From: Prinia subflava
Lineage: Eukaryota; Chordata; Aves; Passeriformes; Cisticolidae
Reading direction: 5' to 3'
DNA length: 64,000 bases
NCBI RefSeq assembly: GCF_021018805.1
Contig: NC_086257.1
Coordinates: forward strand, 16,364,693-16,428,692
Under the pieces are notes generated by a model, which saw nothing but the letters and a program-made list of their open reading frames with translations, had not been told where the DNA came from and made no database searches. The translations under genes were made by a program, and so were the position numbers. Within the stretch, counting starts at the first letter, position 1; every line of letters starts with the position of its first letter. Shown piece by piece: positions 25,001 to 31,299 of the stretch.

Positions 25001-25881
25001 TTTTTCCCCACGCTGCTTTGGCCTTATGAATCCAGTTTATTCTTTAGCCACAGTTTAGTGAGGAACACCGACTGTTTATTAATGTCATGTTACACTGTAA
25101 CCCACAACCCTCATGACACTCCTGTAACACGTGCATCCTTTTGACTCCATCTCTAGATCAATCACCTCTTCTCCGCTGCTTTCATCTAGGTCGGAGGACT
25201 CCTCTTCCTCACTTTCCTCGAACTTTTTCGGAGGAGGAGCCGATTTTTTCTGTTTGATCTGATTCTTCGGGGTCTGCAAGAGAGCGTGAGCAGCACGTTT
25301 AGCTCCGTGCTCACCCGTGTCGCCTGCGAGCGCTCGCTCCGGCGGGTGATTGTCCCCACCACGTGGCGGCCCCCGGCCCTGGCGGCGCTCCGGGGCCCGC
25401 GGGGTCGCTCGCGCCGGTGCGCGGGGCCTGCCCGGGGCCGCCGCGCGCTCCCACGTGCTCGCTGTCCCCGCGCCCCACGTGGCCGCACTGTGACGTAGCC
25501 CCGCCCCCCGTCCCGCGCGCGCTCGCACGCGGGGCCCACCCGCGCCCCTCGCACACGCGGACCCGCACCCCGAGCCCCGGGGCCCGCTCCGCTCCCGCCC
25601 CGCGCCCCCGCCCGCGGCCGGCACACGGAGCAGAGCGGGACGGGGGGGGCTTGAAACCGCTGCCTGCGGGCCCGCGGCCCCTCCCCTCGCCGCCATCTTC
25701 ACGGCGAGGGAAAGCAGGCCCGGAGCCACCGCGCGGCCCGAGCGCATAGCGGAGAGGCGGCGGCCCGGCTCCCGCTCCGATACGCCGCCATCCGCACCCA
25801 CCCGTCCCATCATGGCGGGATCCGCCCGCTGCCCGCCCGGCGGCTGCGGTCCGACGCCCTTACCTTGGTGATCTTCACCAT
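18982..25881 (-). CDS. NCL: NCL, nucleolin (15 coding exons)
   Basis: Fifteen exons join in frame into 2091 nt, 696 residues. Nucleolin is the major nucleolar RNA-binding phosphoprotein; it acts in rRNA transcription, pre-rRNA processing and chromatin handling. In order the protein shows: MVKITK start; TPAKK-type repeats (about residues 48-105) typical of cyclin-dependent kinase sites; three long acidic blocks (about 115-138, 170-190, 215-251); a basic nuclear-localisation segment (about 255-280); four RRMs (about 287-362, 375-450, 463-537, 556-632), each with RNP2 and RNP1; a Gly/Arg-rich tail with FGG/RGG motifs (about 635-682); and the conserved GKKIKFE end. The exon list is 25864-25881, 25166-25273, 24309-24600, 23820-23972, 23247-23432, 22948-23031, 22555-22690, 22183-22319, 21720-21846, 21373-21506, 20899-21022, 20632-20792, 19993-20119, 19317-19537 and 18982-19064. 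Its introns host three snoRNAs. No disabling change is seen. Confidence 0.98.
19317..19537 (-). CDS. NCL: NCL exon 14 (RRM4, second half, and most of the GAR tail)
   Basis: FGFVDFSSAEDAKAAKEAME is RNP1 onward and almost identical to human. It then runs into FGGRGG and GGRGG repeats. The donor GTAAGA interrupts the Gly/Arg domain in phase 1. Confidence 0.97.
19657..19801 (-). ncRNA. SNORA75: SNORA75 (U23), box H/ACA snoRNA in NCL intron 13
   Basis: Two hairpins are separated by an H box (AAATTA, near 19733) and end in ACA at 19660-19662 plus three bases. The 5' hairpin has lower stem TCTTCTC-A-GTG with CAC-GAGAAGA and upper stem CTGCC/GGCAG. Its pocket offers GAGC and TTCG, which pair with the two sides of 18S CGAA-UG-GCTC and place U93 at the guided position, the known U23 target. 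The 3' hairpin has TCACA/TGTGA and TGGG/CCCA stems. It is the positional equivalent of mammalian U23 in NCL intron 12. The 5' end may vary by a few bases. Confidence 0.85.
19993..20119 (-). CDS. NCL: NCL exon 13 (RRM4, first half)
   Basis: QSKTLFVRGLSEDTTEETL carries RNP2, and IVTDRDTGSSKG ends the exon. The donor is GTGGGT, phase 2. Confidence 0.97.
20418..20499 (-). ncRNA. SNORD20: SNORD20 (U20), box C/D snoRNA in NCL intron 12
   Basis: This 82-nt RNA is closed by the stem TGCTGGAT/ATCCAGCA. It has box C ATGATGA (20485-20491), D' CTGA (20473-20476), C' TGATGAA (20461-20467) and D CTGA (20425-20428). The 19 nt before box D (20430-20448) are perfectly complementary to 18S rRNA around ACTTGACTATCTAGAGGAA, the unusually long antisense element that defines U20. 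The fifth base upstream of D points to the uridine known as Um1804 in human. Mammals carry it in NCL intron 11. Confidence 0.95.
20632..20792 (-). CDS. NCL: NCL exon 12 (RRM3, second half)
   Basis: RNP1 YAFVDF opens the exon, followed by NSCNNTEIEGRTIRLEF as in human nucleolin. A short Gly run follows (ARGGGGGFN). Donor GTAAGT, phase 1. Confidence 0.97.
20899..21022 (-). CDS. NCL: NCL exon 11 (RRM3, first half)
   Basis: GESKTLIVNNLSYAATEESL carries RNP2, and KVPQNNQGRPKG ends the exon. In phase 1, out phase 2, with donor GTAATG. Confidence 0.97.
21023..21372 (-). other. NCL: NCL intron 10
   Basis: A 350-bp intron between RRM2 and RRM3. No snoRNA boxes or other feature found. Confidence 0.85.
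21373..21506 (-). CDS. NCL: NCL exon 10 (RRM2, second half)
   Basis: Opens with RNP1 (GMAYIEF) and includes EEKQGTEIEGR, nearly identical to human. Donor GTACTT, phase 1. Confidence 0.96.
21720..21846 (-). CDS. NCL: NCL exon 9 (RRM2, first half)
   Basis: Starts ERDARTLFLKNLPY, with RNP2 TLFLKNL, and ends at NKDGSSRG. The donor GTGTGT is weaker than most in this gene. Leaves in phase 2. Confidence 0.95.
21847..22182 (-). other. NCL: NCL intron 8
   Basis: A 336-bp intron between RRM1 and RRM2. No snoRNA boxes or other feature found. Confidence 0.85.
22183..22319 (-). CDS. NCL: NCL exon 8 (RRM1, second half)
   Basis: Opens with RNP1 (RFGYVDF) and continues to the linker KSKETMKENKK. The donor is GTATGG in phase 1. 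Confidence 0.97.
22555..22690 (-). CDS. NCL: NCL exon 7 (RRM1, first half)
   Basis: Contains RNP2 (SVFVGNL) and runs to DVRIGASK. It enters in phase 1 and leaves in phase 2 just before RNP1. Donor GTGAGT. Confidence 0.97.
22768..22838 (-). ncRNA. SNORD82: SNORD82 (U82), box C/D snoRNA in NCL intron 6
   Basis: This 71-nt RNA is closed by a terminal stem AGCACA/TGTGCT. It has box C ATGATGA (22825-22831), D' CTGA (22804-22807), C' ATGATGT (22794-22800) and D CTGA (22774-22777). Upstream of D' the segment AGGGACTTAAT is complementary to 18S rRNA ATTAAGTCCCT; the fifth-base rule points to the A known in human as Am1678. It is released from the spliced NCL intron and guides 2'-O-methylation in the nucleolus. 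In mammals the same snoRNA sits in NCL intron 5, one intron number lower. Confidence 0.92.
22948..23031 (-). CDS. NCL: NCL exon 6 (nuclear localisation signal)
   Basis: Twenty-eight residues, starting PVKEAPGKRKKE as in human and ending PEPKKKKTD: two basic clusters typical of the nucleolin bipartite signal. Both boundaries are phase 1. Confidence 0.97.
23247..23432 (-). CDS. NCL: NCL exon 5 (acidic block)
   Basis: Sixty-two residues: ESEDEAMDTAPVPVKK, then TPAKAAPVKAKAAES and a long uninterrupted acidic run. Both boundaries are phase 1, with acceptor TTTCAG and donor GTGAGT. Confidence 0.96.
23433..23819 (-). other. NCL: NCL intron 4
   Basis: A 387-bp AT-rich intron. A single GTGATGC was checked as a box C but has no matching box D or terminal stem. 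Confidence 0.85.
23820..23972 (-). CDS. NCL: NCL exon 4 (PAKKPAA repeats and acidic block)
   Basis: It encodes 51 residues: a short acidic start, repeats of the type KPAAVPAKKPAA, then a long Glu/Asp run. Both ends are phase 1. This, or exon 5, may be the exon extra to mammals. Confidence 0.95.
23973..24308 (-). other. NCL: NCL intron 3
   Basis: A 336-bp intron with a GTAAGT donor. Nothing else is recognisable. Confidence 0.85.
24309..24600 (-). CDS. NCL: NCL exon 3 (TPAKK repeats and first acidic block)
   Basis: It starts MIPQKKPQK after a TTTCAG acceptor and carries about eight TPAKK or TPxPKK repeats, then GAKNGKNAKK, which is identical in human, then a Glu/Asp run. Donor GTAAGT; the exon ends in phase 1. 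Confidence 0.97.
24601..25165 (-). other. NCL: NCL intron 2
   Basis: This 565-bp intron shows no snoRNA box pair and no coding potential. The donor is the weak GTGATT. Confidence 0.8.
25166..25273 (-). CDS. NCL: NCL exon 2
   Basis: It follows an acceptor ending TTGCAG and encodes the TPKNQIKQKK segment and the first acidic Ser/Glu-rich patch to SSGEE. The chosen donor is GTGATT at 25165, weaker than its neighbours, but it keeps phase 0 and joins to MIPQKK, matching human SSGEEVVIPQKK with one residue fewer. Confidence 0.85.
25274..25863 (-). other. NCL: NCL intron 1
   Basis: It consists of CpG-island sequence with three E-boxes and has GTAAG donor and TTGCAG acceptor sites. No snoRNA boxes were found. 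Confidence 0.9.
25360..25481. promoter_or_regulatory. NCL: Three CACGTG E-boxes in NCL intron 1
   Basis: Canonical palindromic E-boxes occur at 25360-25365, 25452-25457 and 25476-25481, with a TGACGTAG (CRE-like) at about 25491. NCL is an established MYC target in mammals, with E-boxes in intron 1. The arrangement here is consistent with conservation of that control. Confidence 0.7.
25864..25881 (-). CDS. NCL: NCL exon 1 coding part (MVKITK)
   Basis: ATG in a strong context (GCCATCATGG) is followed by five codons and the donor GTAAG. The human protein begins MVKLAK with the same exon boundary. Phase 0. Confidence 0.95.
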
Positions 25882-26043
25882 GATGGCGGCGGTGCCTGGC
25901 GGCGCAGGGGCGGCGGCCGGGCTGTGTCGGGAGCGGGGCGGGCGCGTCCGGCGGGGCGGCGGCGCGGGGGGATCGGGCCGCGGGCGGGCGGCGGGAGCGG
26001 CGGGGACGCGCGGGTGGCCGGGCCGGGCACTGACACGAAAGAG
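25882..26043 (-). promoter_or_regulatory. NCL: NCL 5'UTR and TOP-like transcription start
   Basis: On the minus strand the sequence CTCTTTCGTGTCAG at 26030-26043 resembles the human NCL cap region (CTTTCGCCTCAG as I recall it), an oligopyrimidine (TOP) start. This gives a 5'UTR of about 160 nt. TOP starts put mRNAs under growth-dependent translational control, which suits a ribosome-biogenesis gene. The exact start is inferred. Confidence 0.6.
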
Positions 26044-26113
26044 CGAGCGCGCGCCCCTTCCGCCCCCTTTCCTAGCCCCGCGTCAGGCCCCGCCCCTACC
26101 GCCCCCGCCCCGG

Positions 26114-26332
26114 CCAATCGCCGCGCTCGCCGCGCCGCCCAGCCAATCGCAGTTCCCGCCCCTCGAGCCTCTGCGCCAATCGCCGGCGCTCTGCCATCAG
26201 CCAACCGGAGGGCGCGTTACAGCGCCGGGGCCGTGCGGCGGGGGGCGAGCGCGGGGGCACGCACCGCCCGCCCGGGAGGGCTCGGCGTCAGCCAATGGGA
26301 CGGGGGCAGCTCGGCGCCTGCGCGCTGATTGG
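26114..26332. promoter_or_regulatory. NCL: Cluster of five CCAAT boxes upstream of NCL
   Basis: CCAAT occurs at 26114-26118, 26143-26147, 26176-26180 and 26292-26296, with its reverse ATTGG at 26328-26332. Three are spaced 29 and 33 bp apart, about three helical turns. NF-Y is the usual binder. They lie 70-290 bp upstream of the inferred start. Confidence 0.65.
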
Positions 26333-26357
26333 GCGGCGGGGCCGGGCCAAGGCAGAG

Positions 26358-26381
26358 CACGTGGCGGGCGGCGGCCACGTG
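26358..26381. promoter_or_regulatory. NCL: Paired upstream E-boxes of NCL
   Basis: Two CACGTG motifs lie 18 bp apart (26358-26363 and 26376-26381), about 320 bp upstream of the inferred NCL start. With the intron 1 set they make five canonical E-boxes in about 1 kb. Confidence 0.6.
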
Positions 26382-28148
26382 GTGCGGCCGGGCGGGGGTC
26401 CGGGGGTCCCGCCGGTCCCGGGGCCGGCGGAGGCGCTGCCGTTCCCCGGCAGCCCCGGCTGCCCCGGCCGGGCCCTGCGGCAGCTCAGCGCCCGGCGTGG
26501 AGCTCTGCCCGAGCACGCTTTTGCATTCGGCTTTGGGACTGGGTTCGCCCCAGCGCTGTCTCTCCCCGGTGCTGTCTGTGCAGCACTTCCTCCTCTCCCC
26601 GCATCCCCTCCCCGACCCTCGGGAGGCACTAAGCACCCGTGGACAGCTTGGAGAAGCATCCGTAGGAGCCGGTCAGTGTGCTGCTGCTGAGGCTGCAGTT
26701 GGCACGGGAGCACTCTGCAGTCGGTATCCTCCACGGCTTCAGGCTGGGAGAAAAGGCCCAAAAGGGAAGAAAAGAATAAGCCTGTGCTTGCCTGATGGAT
26801 GCTTTTGAATTCAGTCACTGCAAGAAGACACCACCTTTTCCCCTGAGGAGTTTTTCCCTGGTGGCTGTAAAGTCAGGGAAAAGACCCCAGAGTCAGAATC
26901 AGCACCCCTGTTTCATTTGTCACTCTGCGGGAAGGGCTGAGTGCTGCCTTGCCCCTACCTGGCACAGAGTGGCCTCCAGTGCTGGGGTTTCCCCACAGCC
27001 TTACATCCCCTACCACTTCAGACTGGGCATTCAGCCAGTTCCTGGGGGCTCCTGACTCAGGCATGGGTGACTCTAGCAATTTGCCTTTCCAAGCCCTACT
27101 TTAGATAAGCACCTGACTTGGTGCACACAAGATCCTAGTGAGCCCTAGAATAAAAATGCAGACTCTCAATGAATGCTGTCCTGCATGGCCCTGATGCCCT
27201 TGAGGGGACACCCAAGGATTGTTCAGTGCCACCTGAAGTAAGGGATACACTGTGGGTGAGGCAATATACCTGGCTGCTAGGCTGTCCTAGTGCCTCTTTC
27301 TCCTCTGCTGGGTAAGGAGAGGCGGTTTCCAGGCAAGCTGAGTCATAGCTAAAAGAACCTTCTCACTGAGACGTGATGGGATCAATCAGCCTCTCCAGGA
27401 GTAAGCCAAGCCTGTGGAGAGCCTGCCACCATCAGCCATAATGGGGAGGGAAGGAGCTGGAACAGCTGGGACTGCCCATTCACATACATGCAGGCAGATG
27501 GGGATCCCACCTCAGAAATCCCCTTGTGTTGGGCAGCTGGGCTCTGCCTGTGAAATAGCAATATCTGGCTCATGTCCCACTGTGTGCTGTAGGAGCTGTC
27601 CCCAGGTGGGGACATTGGGGAAGAAGTGACACAGACCAAGTGTGGCCCAAGGGGTTGCAGAGTGATGGAATGGAGGACAGAGAGACCTAAAAATGACTTT
27701 TAGCTGTCTGAAGCAAGAGCTGATTGCACTCTCCTCACCATGCATGTAGTGCAATAAAATGGTGTACCATGATTGCCTGAACAGCTCTGCTGCCTGTGCT
27801 GGGGCTGGCCTTGGTTCCTCCCCGTGCTGTGAGAGGCTGGTTTGCCATGAGAAAGGTACAACTGTTGCTTCAGCCAGGGGCAGTTTTGGCAGCTGGGACA
27901 CTGCATGTGTCCAATAACAGTGCCAGCAGTGGGATCTGCAAAGGGCTGGGCCGGCAGCCGGCCAGTCTTGGTTCCCAACCCTGGCAGGGGACTTCTCAGT
28001 ATGGCCTGTGTTCCATCTCTTTCCCCAGCAGTGTGTTGGAAGGTTGTCCTTGCCTCTGGCATCTCTGAGGCTGCAGCAGAACCCAGCGTTTGGAGGAAGG
28101 AGCACAGCACCCTGGGCAGAGGAGTGAGCCAGCCCCACAGGGCTGTTA

Positions 28149-28266
28149 TTCCATGCTCCATGGCAATCCATGCACTCTGTTAATCCATGCTGGATGGCAA
28201 TCCATGCACTGTTAATCCATGCACTGTGTAAATCCATGCTCCATGGCAATCCATGCACTGTTATCC
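28149..28266. repeat. Degenerate tandem repeat (about 33-bp unit, AATCCATGC core)
   Basis: Blocks of ATCCATGCTCCATGGCA and ATCCATGCACTGTTA recur about three and a half times. The array looks like a short minisatellite of local origin. Confidence 0.8.
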
Positions 28267-29028
28267 ACACACCATTGAGCAGGTCGGGATGTGGCCCAAC
28301 CCTGCCAGCTGTTGTTATGGCCAAAAAGGGCCCAGGATGCTGCAGGGAGGAAGTTAGCCAGGACATTGGAGATGCCAGTGTTCAGGCTGGACTGTTCCCT
28401 GTATCCCATGTGCCAGGGATTTCCAGCCAGCCCTAGCAGTGGGCAGGAGGACTGACTTGCCAGAGTGGAGCAAAGCCAGCCTTTTTCTGGGACACACCAC
28501 ATTGCAGGGCTGTGCCAATGGCACAGCACAGCCCAGCTCCTCTGCAGGCAGCTCCAGGAATTTCAGCGAGGGAAGTCTCACAGAGAAGCATCAGTGAGAA
28601 GGGTAATTTGGCCAAAAGAGCAGGTTTAACAGCTCTATTTGTGCAGTAAAGATACTTTAGGTCCTTTTACGGCTGTCTCTTGTTGTAGCATGTCTGTGGC
28701 TTGGGAGTGCTGGTGTAATTCCACAGTTAAAGGGAATTTAGCTGCTTCAGTGGAGACCCAGGAGAGATTTGCCATGGATTCTCAGTTTCTGGCATAGCAG
28801 ACACTCACCCCTGTGCCTTTCCCGGGCCTTGCAGCGCTGGGAACACCTTACCCGGCTGCTGCTGCTCAGAGCTGGGGAGGAACTGGGCTGCGAGGCAAAC
28901 GCGGCTGCCCAAAAGCCGGGAAAATTGGGCGGCCAGCCCGAGGGGGAACCCCACGGGAATCCCAGATGAGGTGAGTGCGTGTCCCCAAGCGCCCTGCTCA
29001 GCCCGAGGCCGGTCCCGGCTGCGTGTTT

Positions 29029-29040
29029 CCACTAGGTGGT
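29029..29040 (+). promoter_or_regulatory. CTCF-like motif, plus orientation
   Basis: CCACTAGGTGGT fits the core CCASYAGRKGGC at all but the last position. With the minus-oriented motif at 17.6 kb it brackets NCL in divergent orientation. Confidence 0.35.
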
Positions 29041-31126
29041 GACAAAAGGCTGCCTGTCCCCAGTGAGAGCCCGCGGGTACACCCGGCTGCCCCAAAGCGC
29101 TGCCCTGGGCGCAGCCGAGCGGGACATCCATCCTGCCCTGCCTCCTTCGCAGGCCCAGGAGATCCCGGGACGCGTCTGATACTCGCCGGATATAAGCAGC
29201 AGCCAAGAGCAGTCGGGAGAGGAGAAGTTTTACCTGTGGCTGGTGCAGGCGTCTGCTGCCAAAAGATCTTCAGCAAACACCCAGTGGGTGCTCAGAGAAG
29301 GGGGAAACGTGCTAGGAAAGCAATCAAACGTGTCCCTGAGTACCCTAGGCTGACATCACCTGCTATGTGGTCTGAGCAGTGGCCCGATGTGTATGGCATG
29401 GCAAGGCAAAGGTGACAGCAAAAAACTCCACCAAAAACACTATAAAAGCAAATCTACCAATCCCCAGGTCTAGGTGCTGCTCAAAACCTCTTGAACAACG
29501 CCGTGTCTCACTGACAAATCCTTTTGCCCCCTTGGTGCCCACCTCACCCCACCATGCCACTCCTGTGCCAGCAGGTACCACAGCTGATGGATGGTGACCC
29601 AGCAGCACCAGGCACTCAGGGCTTGTCCTCTCTCTTCCCAACTGCACAGTTCCCCAGGCCATGATTAGTACAGGACACCAAATGAGATGGGACTATACAG
29701 TAGTCTAATTAAGTCTTTTCTTCATTATCTCCTGTCTGTGCCAAGAGGAGAGTCCTCAAGGATGATGAGTATGAAGTGGGTGCAGGGCTTGCTCTGACAA
29801 ATGGCACTTAATTCAAGTAGCCACAGAAAAGTGCACATTCTCTGCCTTCAAATGGGCAGCTTGGGACATGCTGCCCTGCAGGGATGAAAGTCAACAGTGC
29901 CTGGCAGTGCATGGGGTTTCTTTTCTGGGAAGCATCCCTTCCTGAGGAAATTTCCATGCAGGAATTGGCATGGGCCCCTGGAGCCAGGCATACCCATTGT
30001 CACTCTGGCAGATGCTGTAACCCAGCACATCCTTGTGCCATTTCCCGGGGTTCATGGACCAGGAAACCTACGAGTGACTCTCACGGGGAGTTTGTACATG
30101 CAGATTTAGTCTCCACATGACCTCCAAGTATTCCCTGGAGTGATCATTTCTGGTACACTGCAGGGAAAAGGGGGGTTTCTGTTTCCAGAAGGAGTCAAGA
30201 GCCATTCCTCTGAGATGTCCCTTCTGGCAGCCAGTTCCTCTCCCCAGCACCCCTTGCCTGGAGCTGGCAGCAGGATCTTGTGGTTTGCCTGTGAGCCCCC
30301 AGCAAGCCCACACAGCCACCCAGAGTCTCCCAGCCAGGTGGATTCCCCTCTGGATCTGCTCAGCAGGAGAACAAGTGCAGCTCTAGAAAAAAAAGGATGT
30401 GAGGGAAAAGTGGGTCTGGAAGAGGACTTGCAGTAGGTGTGAGATGAAAACAAACCAGGATTGGGAGATGTGGAGCAATTTGTGGAGCACATTAGGGTTA
30501 GGTGAGAGGAGATTTTGGGAGCACCCTTCTCTCTCCAAGTGGAGAAGTCAGTGAGATGGGAATAGGCAGGCATTTTGAAGCAATGCATGCAAATCCTTTA
30601 TAACCCAGGGGAAGTCAGTCTGGAGAGAAGCTACAGGTGATCCCAGTTCAGCAAGGCCCAGCCAGCAGCCAGAGCACATCACAGTCCTAGGCAGCTGCAC
30701 ATCTTCCTGCATTGCCCTGCAGCATTTGGGAAGGCTTTTCAGGACGTTTGTGGAGACAGCCCAGAGGGGGAAGCTCCTCTTTGCATGGGCATTTCTGTGC
30801 ATCCTACTCATCTCCCAGAGCTGAGGCAATAGGGAATAGGATCCAGACAAGCACTGGGTCTCCAGGGATGACTGTGAAGACATCCAAGTAAAACATCTGC
30901 ACACTCTGGTGGCTCAGCACATCTGCCCCTTGGTACAGCCCCACGGAGCAGTGACCTGGGGCTCTGTCTCTGTTCATATTTTACCTGCTGGGAGCTCCCT
31001 CTGCTCCCAGGCCTGTGTTGGGCTATTTCCATTTCATGGCAGCTCCCAGGCACAAGGCCAGCAGAAGGCAGACGCTCTGCCTGGAACAAACCCAAAACAG
31101 GGGATTCTTCTCTTTTTTTCCTTCTT

Positions 31127-31144
31127 AAAAAAAAAAAAAAAAAA
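31127..31144. repeat. A18 homopolymer
   Basis: Eighteen A residues follow a T/C-rich stretch. It lies about 90 bp before the CR1 tail, but CR1 elements do not normally end in poly(A), so the two are probably unrelated. Confidence 0.9.
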
Positions 31145-31235
31145 TCTTTGTTGAGTTTAAACTGGAAAAGCAGGACTCTCTCTCCACTTCCCTGATAAGG
31201 TCACCAGTTTGATCCCCATATGGACCACTCACTTA

Positions 31236-31290
31236 AGAATTGAACTTAATGATCCTTGTGGGTCCTTTCCAACTCAGAAGGTTCTGTGAT
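31236..31290 (+). mobile_element. CR1 LINE 3'-end fragment
   Basis: The sequence TGATCCTTGTGGGTCCTTTCCAACTCAG with a following TTCTGTGAT end matches the typical avian CR1 3' terminus (GGGTCCCTTCCAACTC...TTCTATGATT). Only the last 55 or so bases are recognisable; no reverse transcriptase remains. Confidence 0.75.
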
Positions 31291-31299
31291 ATCAAAGTT

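Larger units (their letters stand above)
25310..26500 (-). promoter_or_regulatory. NCL: NCL CpG island promoter
   Basis: A 1.2-kb stretch is extremely CG-dense and spans the upstream region, exon 1 and most of intron 1. It contains five CACGTG E-boxes, five CCAAT boxes and GC boxes, annotated separately. No TATA box is apparent. Confidence 0.9.
26640..31120. other. Gene-free region upstream of NCL
   Basis: No coding exon or RNA gene is supported. It contains a degenerate tandem repeat at 28149-28266 and a CTCF-like motif at 29029 within a mildly CpG-rich stretch (about 28850-29200). The longest open frame (minus, 27512-28366) is partly made of the tandem repeat and lacks any known motif. Confidence 0.6.

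Noticed and set aside
27512..28366. Minus-strand open frame of 284 codons
   Set aside because: Partly made of the AATCCATGC tandem repeat; no domain or splice support.
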